Shown: one piece after another, positions 1 to 12,179 of the stretch
How positions within the stretch are numbered: position 1 is the stretch's first letter
How the letters are laid out: each line of letters starts with the position of its first letter
NCBI GenBank assembly: GCA_003024175.1
Contig: MDYQ01000081.1
Span: 62,001-126,000, forward strand
DNA: 64,000 bases
Reading direction: 5' to 3'
Origin: Planoprotostelium fungivorum
Lineage: Eukaryota > Evosea > Variosea > Cavosteliida > Cavosteliaceae
Made by a program: the position numbers and the translations under genes
The notes under the pieces: generated by a model
The model's database searches: none
The model's input: only the letters and a program-made list of their open reading frames with translations
Told to the model about the DNA's origin: nothing

Positions 1-772
1 TCGCCCATCAGATGATCGAAGACGTTGTAATTTCCCTTGACAATGGACATGGCAATACCACTCCAAACTACGTTGAGTTCTCCTGTGGAAGATGAGAAGA
101 TGAGAAGATCGTGATGTAGTTTCACCCATCATCACCTCAGTCATAGAGTGTCCTCCATGATTGAAAACATACTCCATGCACTTCAAGAGGTCAGCGTCGG
201 CAGTGCCTTTTCCTTTCTGTAAGACAAGATCGACCATCTCGGGTTGATCGGTCCAGATGGATAAGTAAAAGGCTCCACTCTTGTCTGTCCGCGGCTCATT
301 GCAGAGAAGTATTGTCGTCTATAACCATCAACCGATCAAGTGAGTCGGAGATGAGGCTCACAATGAGTGGATTCTTCTGTCTAATGGCACCGTGGAGGGC
401 TGTGTTGAGATGAGATGGTGTGATTAGAGGATGGGTCGTGGCCCATCCAAGCTCCTCAACGGTTCTGAGACGCTGGAGAGCCCAGTTGTTACAAAAATCT
501 GGGCGGAGGAGGGGTGTGAATCGTTGTCGCCATGAGTGACAAATCGACCGTAGAAGGCAGTATTGATGAAGATTTCTGAAGCATTCATCGCTTGGAAGAG
601 ACCGTGAAGGATCGTTGACGGTTGTGAGTACGAATCGTAAGACGATCTCCAATGCGTCCTCTGTTAATGTCGGTTCTTTCTTCTGATAATTCATATTAGA
701 GGGTGCGAGATGCGAGAGACGCACCATGCTCGTATCATCATCTGAATCGATCCCGATGTGATGTGATGTCAT
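1..772 (-). CDS. F-box/ankyrin-like protein, 3' part cut by window edge
   Basis: Seen: a minus-strand reading frame starts at the ATG ending at 772. An in-frame ATG at 838 would overlap the divergent PGAP4-like start at 827, so 772 is preferred. Near the N-terminus is an F-box-like helix set (LTEDALEIVLRFVL, then CLLRSICHSWRQRF). It is followed by ankyrin-like helices (HLNTALHGAIRQKNPLIVSL, WTDQPEMVDLVLQKGKG). The first open frame stops at 296. The ankyrin pattern resumes in another frame just downstream, so an intron, with an unusual GTTATA donor, or a frameshift lies near 260-330. Another intron runs from GTGAAAC to CCACAG near 96-132, after which coding continues to base 1. Known: F-box/repeat proteins act as SCF ubiquitin-ligase substrate adaptors. 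The substrate cannot be inferred. Confidence 0.6.
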
Positions 773-826
773 TCCTAACGAGCCGAGATTTTTTGCCGCT
801 TTTTCTTGTGCACAGATCAGCGGGAC

Positions 827-2452
827 ATGAATAGGCAACTCGTTCGTGGGCTCATCCTCCTGGCTGTTCTCTGTCAGTGCCTCCTCTTCTATTCATACGT
901 CGCCAATCGGTATCAGCATATCAGGTACTCCATCTTCTGGCACGATGAAGATGTAGAAGAACAGAAGGCGAAACAGAGAGAAGGCAATTTGATCGAGTAC
1001 CTCATCCTCTTGGGGGATAAAACACAGAAGACGGAAGCTCTGACAGCGAAGAGACAGCAGCTGCAGAAGGGAAAAGAAGAGTTTTGGAAGATCTTCAATT
1101 CCGCCTATGTGAATGGCACTCACCAACAGGTGGATCGATCCGTGATTATCATGTGATAATGTGAGAGTAGGTGAAGAAGAAAGATCTGTGCATAGGTATC
1201 GTCACAGTCGATAGAAGGCCTCAGAGATATCTCTTAGAAACGGCGGCTTCTGTCATTCGAGGACTGGATCCGGAGGTGACAATCATCTCCCTTGACCATC
1301 TTCACCTGATCCGGTGATCAGATCGCAGATTCCGTGACACTCTTCGTCTTGAACGCCATGACTGATCCCGATGGACATCCAGATGCATCGTCTCTGAGAG
1401 AGCTGGTCCCCGTCATACATCGTTCAGCTGCACCTCAGGTGAAAGGAAGAGGAGAAGAGAAAGTGATGGTAGATAGGTGTACCCTGAGGGCTTTGAGAAC
1501 GAGAGCAAGTGGGAGCACAAGGAGACGATTGATTACGTCTTTGGTCTCAGGATCTGTGAGAAATTGGCCAAGTGTGTCACTTGATGTCTCTCCTTTTCGA
1601 TACATATTGACCCAAAAAGGTACACTCTCATCTTAGAAGACGATCTCATCATCACCTCTCACTTTGTCCAGAAGCTCTTCAAGCGCGCCCTCGTTCCATT
1701 GGAGCGTGGAGCCGAGACAAAGAGATCTGGTGTCTGGGGCAAAGTGGGTCGTTGCATCTCTCTCCTCCCACTCATCCTCTCAGCCCTGGCTCTTGGTCCG
1801 TCTCTTCTACACAGAATTCTACTCTGGTTGGGCTTCAGAAGACTCTCTTCTCCTTCCCTTCCTGTCGATTGTGCCCGGAAGTCTCCTCACTCTCCTCACC
1901 CTCTTCCTCCTCTCTTCTTTCGGTGATGAAGATCACGTGGCAGAGATGATGACACGCGAACAGAGAGTAGGAGTCTGAGATGGTACGTTAAGACACAGAA
2001 GAACTTGGTTTTCATCTTGTGGGTGTCGTTTGTTCTCAGTTCTGGCTTCTGTCTCTACGCGGTGGGGAAGCAGAACATCATCACACCCTTCTCCCCCGGT
2101 ACGTCTCAGTCATCGGTTCCGTTGTAGATGAAAGACTGAAAGAATAAGGGCTGTTCCAATTCGAGCCACACGCCTTCACGGTGGGAGTCGTATTCAGCAA
2201 CAGCAGAACGAGGGCTCTGAGCCAGCATCTGTTGGACAACTACCAGAGGGAGCCAGTGGACATCTTGATCGGGGAATACGCCAAGAGAGAGAATCTACAA
2301 CGGCTGCTGTTGGTGCCCAATCTGGTGCAGGTGAGTGTCCGTAAGAAGTGGATGAGTTCTCATGGACGCAGCACATTGGAGTCTTCTCGTCAAATCCATT
2401 GAAGCCGCAAGGATTCACCATACACAAGGACAGTGCAACATTTCAGAGCTGA
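827..2452 (+). CDS. PGAP4 (TMEM246)-like GPI-GalNAc transferase
   Basis: Known family role: PGAP4 is a Golgi glycosyltransferase that adds GalNAc to the GPI-anchor glycan. Seen: ATG at 827 followed by a signal-anchor (LVRGLILLAVLCQCLLFYS) and a short coiled stem. A GT-A-like core follows: IGIVTVDRRPQRYLLETAAS, then KWEHKETIDYVFGLRICEK, then LILEDD, the likely metal-binding acidic motif. The family's hallmark is a transmembrane pair inserted in the catalytic domain. It is present as LLPFLSIVPGSLLTLLTLFLL near 1840-1920 and FILWVSFVLSSGFCLYAVG near 2010-2070. The C-terminus, RENLQRLLLVPNLVQ then HIGVFSSN, matches the family end. About seven short introns are needed. Examples are GTGGATCG..GAGTAG at 1132 and a 40-nt intron ending CTCTCAG near 1791. 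An intron near 2100-2158 carries the GTTGTAGAT word. tRNA-Ser follows 165 bp downstream. Confidence 0.82.
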
Positions 2453-2617
2453 CGGATTGGAAAAGAGATGGAGAGAGCTTGGAGTTTGAACACTCACGCA
2501 ATAGAGATTCCTGTACAGCTGAACGATGTTATATCTATGGAAGCAACCACACCATCATACTTTGATCACCAGGCATCTTGATCTAAGCACTGTAGAACAG
2601 TCGTCGTGATACATCCA

Positions 2618-2699
2618 GACACCTTGGCCGAGTTGGTTATGGCGGTAGACTAGAAATCTACTTCCTTCGGGAGCACAGGTTCGAGTCCTGTAGGTGTCG
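2618..2699 (+). tRNA. tRNA-Ser (anticodon AGA), copy 1
   Basis: The sequence folds as a class II cloverleaf without an intron. The acceptor GACACCT pairs with AGGTGTC. The anticodon stem GTAGA/TCTAC holds loop CTAGAAA, giving anticodon AGA. The variable arm TTCCTTCGGGA and the T-arm ACAGG-TTCGAGT-CCTGT are complete. A and B box sequences look normal. T-runs at 2701-2704 and 2707-2712 would terminate Pol III. The 82 bases are identical to a second copy at 37200-37281. Confidence 0.96.
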
Positions 2700-2773
2700 A
2701 TTTTGCTTTTTTGAGAACATTTTCATTTTTTCCCTACAACAACACACAGATACCATCGTCATCTGTCTGTGCG

Positions 2774-3676
2774 ATGACGATGGAGATACAGGCCAAAAAT
2801 GGAAAGAAGTACATCATTCGAAGACCTGATCGATCTTCGAAGCGTGACAAAGACATCTGCGTGGAGGTATCATCATCCAATCACACAGCCCTCGACTGAT
2901 TGCGTATAAGGGGGCACAGTTAGCGATGGGAAGATGGATGATGTCTTTGGGAGGATTTGATCCCAAGTCGAAGGAAATCACAAACACGTTTCTGATGCGT
3001 TACTTCGACTGGTCGCCGAAAGAAGGTAGACACATCACAGCATCTCTTGACTCACTTCCTCGCTCAGACAATGATTCACTGCAACACTTTTGGATGATGG
3101 AAGATCAGGCCGACGGACAAACAGTTGGCATAGCTCACATCTTTCCTGGAATGATATATACGAGTGAGATCTTGCATTTGTTCGCTGATCATTGACGTCG
3201 TAATCAGACCCTCCTCGGTACTCTGAATTGAAATTCGTCTTACGTCTCCTGTGGACTCTCTTCCTCATGGCGTTTCAGCATCCGCTGTGGGTCCTTCTCT
3301 TCATCTATCGAGTGGTTCTCAATGAGATTCTGATGCCCTCCGATTACCCAACCGTCATCAACAAGAATGAGATGTTCATCAATTATCTCTGCGTCTTTCC
3401 AAAGTATCAGAGGTGATGATCGTCACGTGATCAGATTCAATCAGACTCATTGATCCTCTCAGACAAGGCCTGTCTGCTGAATTATTGAAATGGAGCGAGG
3501 AGAAGGCGAAGGAGGAGGGCTTAGACTCTATCCGATTAGACTGCGGGGAGTACAATGAGGCAGGACATCACACCTACAAGAAATATGGAATGGTGGTGGA
3601 GAAGATAGGAAAGAAGAGGAGACATCCTGAGACTGTGTTACACAGCTACGTGAAGAGAATAGAAGAACCAAAGTGA
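2774..3676 (+). CDS. GNAT-family N-acetyltransferase, membrane-associated
   Basis: Seen: start at ATG 2774, with a second in-frame ATG at 2780, and about four short introns. The first exon (MTMEIQAKNGKKYIIRRPDR) looks like the first GNAT strand. The segment CVFPKYQR, then after an intron QGLSAELLKWSEEKAKEEGL, matches acetyl-CoA-binding motif A (the usual Q/RxxGxG/A region). LDCGEYNEAGHHTYKKYGMV matches the C-terminal motif B (N..A...Y...GF). A hydrophobic stretch at 3240-3330 (LLWTLFLMAFQHPLWVLLFIY) suggests a membrane-embedded loop, as in some fungal and amoebal GNAT proteins. The substrate is unknown. The 3' end lies 391 bp before histidyl-tRNA synthetase on the same strand. Confidence 0.72.
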
Positions 3677-4067
3677 AGTGAGCAGAAGACTTATATCACC
3701 TCTTCGTACAGAAAAATGTCACATGCATTTCTTGTCGGAAACTGAGGACAAGACTTTGGTCACCCTGTTATCATCACAACGACTTTCAGGGAGTTGAAGC
3801 AAAGTTTAGACAACAAGCAAAGTTGAGACGAGAGATCCAACTGCTCATGCGAAGTGAGATCGCTAACAGCCAATGTGATCTGTGAAGCGATTACCGCTGA
3901 AGTAGAAGATCTATGTGTCGGCTGTATTTAGTGTCGTATCGCAGCCTCATCCACAGTGGAGTGTTCAGTGAATGATGACCTGCATGCGCTGTGAAGTGTG
4001 ATATCCCAAATACGAAAACAATTCGGTGAATTACAACGAAGAATTTTCTCGTCTTTGATCAAAGACG
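3677..4067. other. Intergenic, no gene seen
   Basis: The 391 bp between the GNAT stop and the histidyl-tRNA synthetase ATG contain stops in all frames and no RNA gene I can fold. They presumably hold the 3' end of the first gene and the promoter of the second. No clear TATA box was found. Confidence 0.6.
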
Positions 4068-6605
4068 ATGACAGAGGCCATCACTGAAAAGATCGAAAAC
4101 CTCACGATGGAAGGACAGAACCCAACAGCCATATTGGCTGATCCCAAGCCAGATACATCTGCGGAATCGACTCCACAGAAGAACCAATCGAAGCCTGAGA
4201 GGAAGCCAAGAGAGCCCAAAGCACCCAAAGCTGAAGGAGAAGAGGGAAAGAAGGAGGAGAAGGGAGGAAAGAAGAATCGTGCCGCCCTGAAGACTCCCAA
4301 GGTGGGATGTGATTTCTCGTAGATCAGATGCCATCGTGACTCTCAGATCGCTGACATGATCGAAAGGGAACGAGAGACTACGATGCATTCCAAATGTCCG
4401 TTCGTGAGCGTGTGTTCGACACGATCAAGGCATGTTTCAAGAGACACGGTGCCATCACCATCGAGACCCCCGTCTTTGAGCTCAAAGAGACATTGACGGG
4501 CAAATACGGAGAAGATTCCAAGCTCATCTACGATCTGCAAGATCAAGGTGGCGAGCTCTGCTCTCTTCGTTACGATCTGACGGTGACCATCCATCCAAAA
4601 TCATCCATCTGTTGACCATCTTAAGGTGCCCTTCGCTCGTTACGTGGCAATGAACCGTATCAAGAAGATCAAGAGGTGAGATTCACCCACCCTTGCACCA
4701 TCTGATATGATTCAGATATCAGATCGGCAGAGTCTATCGCAGAGACAACCCGGTCATGACCAAGGGAAGATTCCGAGAGTTCTACCAGTGTGTGAGTCCC
4801 TCCCCTCCATCTCCATCATGGATTGACGTCCATCTCCAGGACTTTGACATCGCCGGAGAGTACGATCTGATGATCCCCGACTCCGAAGCGATCAAGCTCA
4901 TGACCGAAATCTTGGACTCACTCGACATTGGAAAATACCAGATCAAGGTGAAGATTCCATTTTCATTTCGTGAGAGGCTGAGGCGTTGTAGATCAACCAC
5001 AGGAAGTTACTGGACGGTTTCTTTGCCATCTGCGGTGTACCCGAGGAGAAGTTCCGTGCCATCTCTTCCGCCGTAGACAAACTCGACAAGGTCATCATCT
5101 CACATCATCATCTCACATCATATCTTCCATATACTCATGACATCTCCTTCCTCTTATTCTCTCCCTCTCATCTCAATTACACAAATTTGCAAGAGACATC
5201 ATCTCCCCATGACATTCGAAATCGAAGCTGAATGCGTGCAGTCACCATGGGCAGAAGTGAGAAAAGAGATGGTGGAAGTCAAGGGATTAGAACCCGCCGT
5301 GGCCGATCGCATCGAGACGTACGTTCAACTGAAGGGCTCTCCTATGGAGCTCCTCGAGAAGATCCGCCAGGAGAAGCTCTTGGAATCCTCTGCCCTCGCC
5401 ATGTCTGCCCTCAACGAGATGGACACCCTCTTCAGCTACCTACAGTGTTACGAGTGTTTAGACAAGGTGACGTCACTCTATTTCATATCCTCCATCTCAT
5501 CCTATCATACACTTGTATGAAGAGAAACTGAATGATGAAACAGATTCTGTTCGATTTCTCACTCGCACGTGGATTGGACTACTACACTGGACTCATCTAC
5601 GAAGCTGTTCTACTGGGTGAAGAAGGTGTCGGCGTTGGATCGATCTCTGCGGGAGGTCGTTACGATGGTCTAGTCGGTATCTTTGGTGGTGCCGTTCCCG
5701 CCGTTGGATTCTCTGTGGGTGTAGAGAGAATCTTCTCCATCTTGGAGCAGAGACTGGAGAAGGTGTGACATAGACATACGTGATGTGTGTAGAGAGAGGA
5801 GAGACTGAGAGAGGAACAGGAGAAGGATAAGATCCAAGTGGCAGAGACGGAGGTGATGGTCATCTCACCTGATAAGGATGTTCTGAAGGAGAGAATGACT
5901 CTCTGCAACACTCTCTGGAAGGCTGGAATCAAGGTATCTTCTCTTCTTCTCTTTCTCTTCTTCTTCTTCTTCTCTCTTCTTCTCTCTTCTTCCTCTTCTT
6001 CTCTTCTTCCTCTTCTTCCTCTTCTTCTCTTCTTCTCTCTTCTTCTCTCTTCTTCTTCTTCTTCTCTTCTTCTCTCTTCTCTCTTCTTCTCTTCTTCTTC
6101 TTCTCTTCTTCTTCTTCTTCTTCTTCTCTCTTCTCTGTTACATTGATTGTGTGAAACTGAATGAAAACAGACGGAGATGTTACCGAAAGAGAAGGCACAG
6201 TTCAAGGCACAATTAGACTATGCCCTCCTCAACAACATCCCCCTTGCTGTCATCTTTGGAAAGACAGAGTTAGAGCAGGGAACATACCAGCTCAAGGACT
6301 TTAAGAACAAGGATCAAGTGACTGTCCTCAAGGAACAACTCGTAGAGGAGATTGAGAAGAGACTCCCCCGCTTCACAACATTAGCCCCAATGGCCGAGAA
6401 ATCAGACATCGAGTACATCAAAGACTTTGAACAGCTCTTCCAAATCCGCAAAGCCCCAGACAACTCAAACATCAGCACATTCAATGACTTCAACGAAAAG
6501 TATTTCTTCAAGAACGGACTCGATTTGTCCCGCTTCAATCTCGAGACGCTTGGTCAGAGTGAGAATAATGTTCGGCGAGGCTGTAGTTCTAAATCGAACA
6601 GGTGA
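4068..6605 (+). CDS. HARS: Histidyl-tRNA synthetase (cytosolic type)
   Basis: This class II synthetase charges tRNA-His using ATP. Seen in order: a Lys/Glu-rich N-terminal extension of about 75 residues ([14 protein letters not shown]), typical of eukaryotic synthetases and tRNA-binding or WHEP-like in composition; motif 1 region ([19 protein letters not shown]); LRYDLTV then [11 protein letters not shown]; motif 2 ([20 protein letters not shown]); the histidine A signature [13 protein letters not shown]; motif 3 ([12 protein letters not shown] with [10 protein letters not shown]); and a C-terminal anticodon-binding domain ending near 6600. At least seven introns are needed. One acceptor is GGCGTTGTAG|ATC at about 4990, part of the recurrent intron word. 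The intron at about 5936-6170 is a 200-bp polypyrimidine tract. All catalytic motifs are intact. Confidence 0.95.
5936..6140 (+). repeat. Polypyrimidine (TCT/TTC)n tract inside an intron
   Basis: About 200 bases contain almost only C and T on the coding strand, with TCT, TTC and CTTCTT repeats. The tract fills the last intron of the histidyl-tRNA synthetase gene, between GGAATCAAG|GTATC and AAAACAG|ACGGAG. The open frames across it on either strand (Glu/Arg-rich or Ser/Leu-rich) are products of the repeat, not genes. Confidence 0.9.
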
Positions 6606-7173
6606 CACAGAGACGTTAAACAAGAACACGAAGAAGTTAGATGTGTTTTATCGTGTATGCCGCAATAAGTACATCAATGCCTGTAAAGCTTCGAGATCGG
6701 AACCTAAGCCCGAGTATGGAGAGGCCTTTATAGTCGAGTCTAAGATGTGAACTGTCCGTTGTGCGGTCATGACCCAATACAAAGCGAAAGCTCAGTACTC
6801 TTCTCACTGGCATTTCATTTTCGACATCAACAGGCTGATACCATGCTGCGGCATTCATCAGTACAAGCCACAAGCGGTAGATGGCTTGTTTCATCTTCTT
6901 CTTGTTCTTGTTTTTGTTCTTCGACTAGAGGAGACGTCTCCACGCGCTCGCGTCTTCTGTTGCCAGAATGTGAGGACGATCGATGCAGATTTTTATAAAT
7001 TTATTCATATTTTCGGAGAAATAAACATGAAGTGCTTCGAAGCACGGTGATGATGTGAGGAGCAGACAAGGGTGAATGAGTCATACAAGAGATGCGACCG
7101 ATCGACGGTCGACTGACCAGAATAAATAGAATCCCCTTGTATATATTTTTATTCATCATCATCGAGATCGTCT
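6606..7173. other. Convergent intergenic region, no confident gene
   Basis: This 568-bp gap lies between the stops of two convergent genes. Open frames of 83-93 codons exist on both strands, but they show no recognisable motif and overlap one another. The region 6990-7030 is A/T-rich with an AATAAA-like element (gaaataaacatg) on the plus strand and suits 3' processing. Confidence 0.5.
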
Positions 7174-9891
7174 TCACAATCGAACGGGCTGTGTCTCCCT
7201 CTTCAACCACTCGAGTGTCTTTCCCTCCAAGTGGGGTCCCACCCTCTTCAACACCTCCTCGTGATATTCGTTGATCCACTGCACCTCCTCTGGACTCATG
7301 ATGCCCGCGTCCAGCATCTTTGTCTGTATGGGAACAAAGGTGATGTTCTCGAAGCCGAGATATTTCTTCCCTCCAAAGTTGTCGGGTGTCTTCTCTTCTC
7401 TGACCAAGAGGACGTTCTCTATGCGAATACCGAAGCTGCCGTCTTCGTAGTAGCCTGGCTCGTTGGTGACTGTCATTCCTCCTTGGAGGGGGACCGTCTG
7501 GGAGGTGGGTCTGAAGCTGATGCCGTGGGGACCTGTGAAGGAGGTGAGAGACTGTCTTTGTTTTCTCATGAGATATAGAGGATGAGATGCATGAGATGGA
7601 GATGAGATGCATGAGATGGAGATGTGATGCATGAGATGTGCATGTCACCTTCGTGGACGTTCAAGAAGGCACCGACACCGTGACCTGTTCCGTGGCGGAA
7701 GTCTAAACCGTCCTTCCAGAGGTAGAGTCTGGCCAGGATGTCCAGTTGGTAGCCGTTTGTGCCCTCTGGGAAGATGGCCTTGTCGATGGCAATGTGTCCT
7801 TGTAGAACTCTCGTGAAACATCTGTACAATATTTCAGGAACACCATCATCATCATGTGACGGTGATGATGGATACGATGATCATGATGTGATGATCATGA
7901 AGATGGTGTTGGTGTCGATGATGATCATGAGATGGAGATGATTGATGAGTCACCTCTTCTCTCTGGCAGTGGGCTCACCAAAATGCATAGTCCTCGTGAC
8001 ATCTGCTCTTCATGAGCTCTCTCTCTTCTCTTCTACCTCTCACCCGTAGTTCCGTCCTTGTACTGACCGCCCGAATCGCAGAGGTACATCTGTTCTATTT
8101 TTAGAGTGGCGCAGCTTCCGTGTTCAGGCTTGTAGTGGATGATGGCTCCACTGGGCCCGGTAGAGCTGATGGTATCGAAGCTCAAGCTGACAAAGTCCTT
8201 CTGTTGGCTGCGAAATATCAGAGAAATTCGACGATCTACAACGAGCTGATCACCTCCTGAACCAGTCCACTTTGTCTGCGGCGGCAGCTTCGGATAAACC
8301 GGTATTTCCTCCCTTCAATTCTTCTTCTAACCAGGCGAAATAGGAGATCTACAACGAGTCATCACCCTCCGATTTTCCCTCGATTTTCTCACCAGAGCTA
8401 CGGCGTCTCTGATGTGAGCTTGTCTCATTCCTTCTAATTCGGCCTCGTTCTTCAGTGCCTTCAGTATGGTGATGGGTGATCCTCTGTTCAGTGCTTGCTC
8501 TCCCGCGGCATCAAAGAGAGCAGTGCACGATCTAGTAGAGTCCAACCAGATCTTCTGAGAAATTTTGAGGAGATTTCGCGGGATTTTCACTCACTTTTCC
8601 CTGAGAAGACAGAGATCGGATATCTTCAAAGACATCATCGTACGATTTGTAGTTGACGCTAGAACCTAAAGCTCCTCTCACATCTTCCTTCACCTGTATG
8701 GATGAGATGTGGCAGAGACAATGTCTCACCTTGTCTTGTGCGATGTAGAGGGTGGCGTTGTCGGGAGTGACGAGAGCGTAGCTGATGAATACGGGATTGA
8801 AATCGATGTCGTTTCCTCTCAAATTGAACAACCCTGATTCGATGAGAAATTTTGAATACCGATGAAGATAGACATCGTGATCATCATGATTGCGATCATG
8901 ATGTGATCGTCATGATCATGATGTTGTATCGAATCACTCACAGGCTATCTCATCGAGGGAAGTGACGACGAATGCTGCAGCACCGTTGGTAGATAATTCT
9001 CCACGAATCTTCTCCAACTTGTCCTCTACACTCTGCCCGGCATACTATCAATTCGTCAGGAGATATCACGAGAGATATCACACCTTCATGTCGTGCACGA
9101 AGACGGGAGTGTTTGGATAAGTCGGCTGCACTTCACCCCAAATCTGTTTCGTTTGTCATCTCTCATGCATGCGATGACGTTGAGATGTTTCTATGGTAAA
9201 GAATAGGATGGAGGAGATGATCGAGGTTGTCATGTTGTATATACCTGGTCGATGAGGTTCTCTTGGATGGGCACGAGCTCGGCGTCTGACTTCTGCGATT
9301 TCAATTCTGCGCCGATGCTGTCGATGTTGGCTGTGATGGATGTGAGGAGAAAGATCGGGAGGGTGTGATGTTCACCTTTAGAAACCAACTTGGGATCGAA
9401 ACCGATGCGAGACTTGGCGGGAAGATTCTGTAGGCTTCATCAATTTGATCGCATTGATATGAAGAGATCTCGACATCGATCAATGACATTTGCATACCTT
9501 GGCCAACCATTGAGGAATGGAGGGGGTCTCGGGAAGACGATCCTTCATGAGAGTCCATTCGGGGGTCAATTGTTGACTCGCTTGGAGGAAGTATCTTCCA
9601 TCTGTCCACAGAAGGGCTTCTTTGTCTGTCACGACGACTGATCCTGAGTGATGTTCAGTATAGCTCGATGTATGTACGGAATCATACCTGCCGATCCGGT
9701 GAAATTGGAGATGAAAGCTCTCCTCTTGTCACGATCTGGTGTATATTCGGACTGTATCTGTGAGATACAATGTCTTCGATGTATCCAATCACCTGATGGG
9801 CATCCTCAGAGTATACGAGATAGGCATTGACTCTGTTCTTGGGTTGAGACATGAGTGACCTCAGTCGGTCTAGCTTGACGGGTGCGGCCAT
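7174..9891 (-). CDS. Xaa-Pro aminopeptidase 1 (aminopeptidase P, M24B)
   Basis: This cytosolic metallopeptidase removes an N-terminal residue preceding proline. Seen: start [14 protein letters not shown] at 9891. A longer in-frame N-terminus beginning MTLSSFVSSISK exists upstream, so a targeted isoform is possible. Two creatinase-like N-terminal domains follow ([41 protein letters not shown]). The pita-bread domain keeps the five metal ligands: D in LCDSGGQY, D in [11 protein letters not shown] in [12 protein letters not shown] in [11 protein letters not shown] and E in GIRIENVL. The end [13 protein letters not shown] is typical of the family. About a dozen introns are present. Two carry the recurrent word: one at 8234-8242 near its donor and one at 8347-8355 that forms the acceptor before [10 protein letters not shown]. 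Several introns are enriched in ATGATCATGATG simple sequence. Confidence 0.93.
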
Positions 9892-10184
9892 TTTACTGAT
9901 GGAGGAGACGAAAGAGGACAAGGTCATGCGAATGGACCACCGTCCGATTGTGCTGACGTGCCGTTTTCCGAAGTCTGGGTCCAAATATTTGAACCGCACT
10001 TTACAAACGATCGACCGATGAATGGAAAGAGTTTGACAACTACATCCATGTTGTTGTCTTGGGAAACGCTCGATCACCCTCTCTAGAGATGGAAATGCGA
10101 TCGCAACGTTGCTTTGATGTACCGATCATCAACCAGCACGACTTTCGGAGGAAAGACATGACGATGTTCAGCACTCGATCATCT
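9892..10184. other. Short intergenic region between two minus-strand genes
   Basis: About 290 bp separate the hydrolase stop from the aminopeptidase P start. Most of it would be the aminopeptidase promoter. An upstream in-frame ATG (MTLSSFV) lies inside it. No RNA gene or repeat was recognised. Confidence 0.5.
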
Positions 10185-12179
10185 TTATATCCAATTTGCC
10201 GTGGGACTCTCCACCCTCTCTACACCTCTTCCCATCATGCTCGTCTCCTCTCCCTCCTCCACTAGAACGTCACTCTCTTCCGTTCTCTTCAGTCCGAAGA
10301 CTTCCCTCGTGTACTTCCTCGCACATTCGATTGCGACGGCCGCCGGCTTCAATTTGGGGAAGATCATGAAGGTGTGAGTCATGCCACTGTACAGTTGTAC
10401 GGTCCAGTTCAGTTTGACCTCCTCCCTCGTTCTACCCTTGTTTCCCGCCAAAAGTTGATCCATGAGAGTGACGGAATCGGAGTACACTTTGTCGTACGTA
10501 CCGGTTTGCTGTGACATCTCAGTGAAAACTCCAAACTTGAAGACACTCACGACCAGCAGAGGAGGTAGACCGGTACAATCGTGCCAGATAGGTCCAACCA
10601 ATTTGTCCTTTAAGGAATATCTGATGATGACGTCAGATGAAGTCACGTGACATCACACTCACTTTCCCGCGTACATCTGAGCGGGATGGTAGAAGGTGTT
10701 CAGTACCTCCGTTCTAGCTTCTGGTAGGTAATCGTAGGGGTTGTCTATCCAAGATGAGCCAGAGCAGCTGAGATCCAGCTGACGATGAGATCAGTCGATG
10801 CATTGTTGAGAAAATGAATACCCAGGGAGACCACAGGAGACCCCCGCCGGCTTGTTGTAGATGAGATGATTCGGCGTGGTCGCGTAAGAATACGAGGGCG
10901 GATAAGGCGAGGCCGGCACCAGAGCTCTCCCCGGCGAACATGATCTGATGATGAGACGTCAGCATCATAAGACGGAGAGATGCGATGTGTCATCGATCAT
11001 CGTGATGACGGTGATGCGATCGTGATGGTGTCATCTTCACCTGCTGGGGCGTAAATTTCTTCTCTCGGATGAGCCAAGCGTAAGTCATGATGGCATCGTG
11101 TAATCCACTTGGGAAGGGATGTTCGGGTGACAATCGAAAGTCGGGGACTGTCCTCGATCAGCTCATCATCGATCACGCGATGCGACATCGCATCATCATC
11201 GTCTTCTCACCCATGACATCCACTTCATCTTGAACTAATTTGGATGCAAAACTCCTGTGAGTCGACGCAGAACACAGATAGTGAGCTCCTCCGTGCAGAT
11301 AGAGGATGACCTGATCGACATTAGATAATGATGCCACCAGAAGCACTCACTCTCTTCTCTGTCTGTGGCTTCTTCGTCTTCATCTGGATGTACTCTCCCG
11401 TGATACATCCCTCAAAGTTCAACTCCTGTCTGATGTCACCATCACCATCATCATGTCTATATCTAGATCACCTCATCCAATTCGGTGTGGGTGACAAAGT
11501 GTTCTCGGAAGTTTTCCCTCACGATGTGAACCCGATCGATCACCTTGTCCCTCTCCATGATGCCGTGGAGAAAGTTTCCAAAGGCTGTCGCCCTTGAGAT
11601 GGCACCTCTTACGTGCGTCGTGTAGTGATAGAGGGCATCTCGAGAAGCTTCGGGGATCATCTTCAACGAATCATCCGTTGGAATGCCTTCTTTCGGTGTG
11701 AACCTCTGCAGGATCTGCAATGTTTAGAGGATGGAATGTCGGTTATCGATGAGTGATTACCTTGCTCTGAGCTCCATCGGCGAAGGTTCTGAATGCCCTG
11801 TGAGGTGTTAGAGAATTTCGAGTGAGATTCGACGCACGTGGAGATGATGTTGAATTGGAGAGTCCAAGATGGATGAGGTGCTCCAAATAGGATGTGTCTG
11901 TTGGAAACGTCAATCGAATCGCCCTTTCGACCGTCTCAGACAAACCGTATGACGGAGACGGCCACAGCTGGAATGATGTTGAAGAGGACAAACGTGAGGA
12001 TGCTCATCTCCCTCAGCCAGAACACAACAAAGAAGATGTTGAGGAAGATGAACCCAGACAGAGAATGGAAGACACCTACATACGTGTCAGCCGCGCCATT
12101 TGTCCTCCATCTCACCCTGAGGACTGTATCTCTGCGCCTTCTGCGTGTCGATGTCATAGAAGGCCGTGTGTGCGTTCAT
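10185..12179 (-). CDS. Hormone-sensitive-lipase-type alpha/beta hydrolase, membrane-anchored
   Basis: Known family role: HSL-type esterases and lipases hydrolyse acyl or steryl esters. Seen: the likely start is MNAHTAFYDIDTQKAQRYSP at 12179. A phase-1 intron then leads into a hydrophobic anchor with two close segments (LSGFIFLNIFFVVFW, ILTFVLFNIIPAVAVSVI). The catalytic part has VILYLHGGA (oxyanion-hole HGG), then VPDFRLSPEHPFP, a family signature. The nucleophile elbow is FAGESSGAGLAL (GESSG), and the catalytic His is probably in LYSGMTHTFMIFPKL. The end is acidic. About eight short introns are needed, and the join just after the anchor (about 11890-11940) is not resolved. The gene is on the same strand as aminopeptidase P and bZIP. 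Confidence 0.8.

Noticed and set aside
5660-6205. Glu/Arg-rich 181-codon minus-strand frame
   Set aside because: It is the antisense of the polypyrimidine intron tract.
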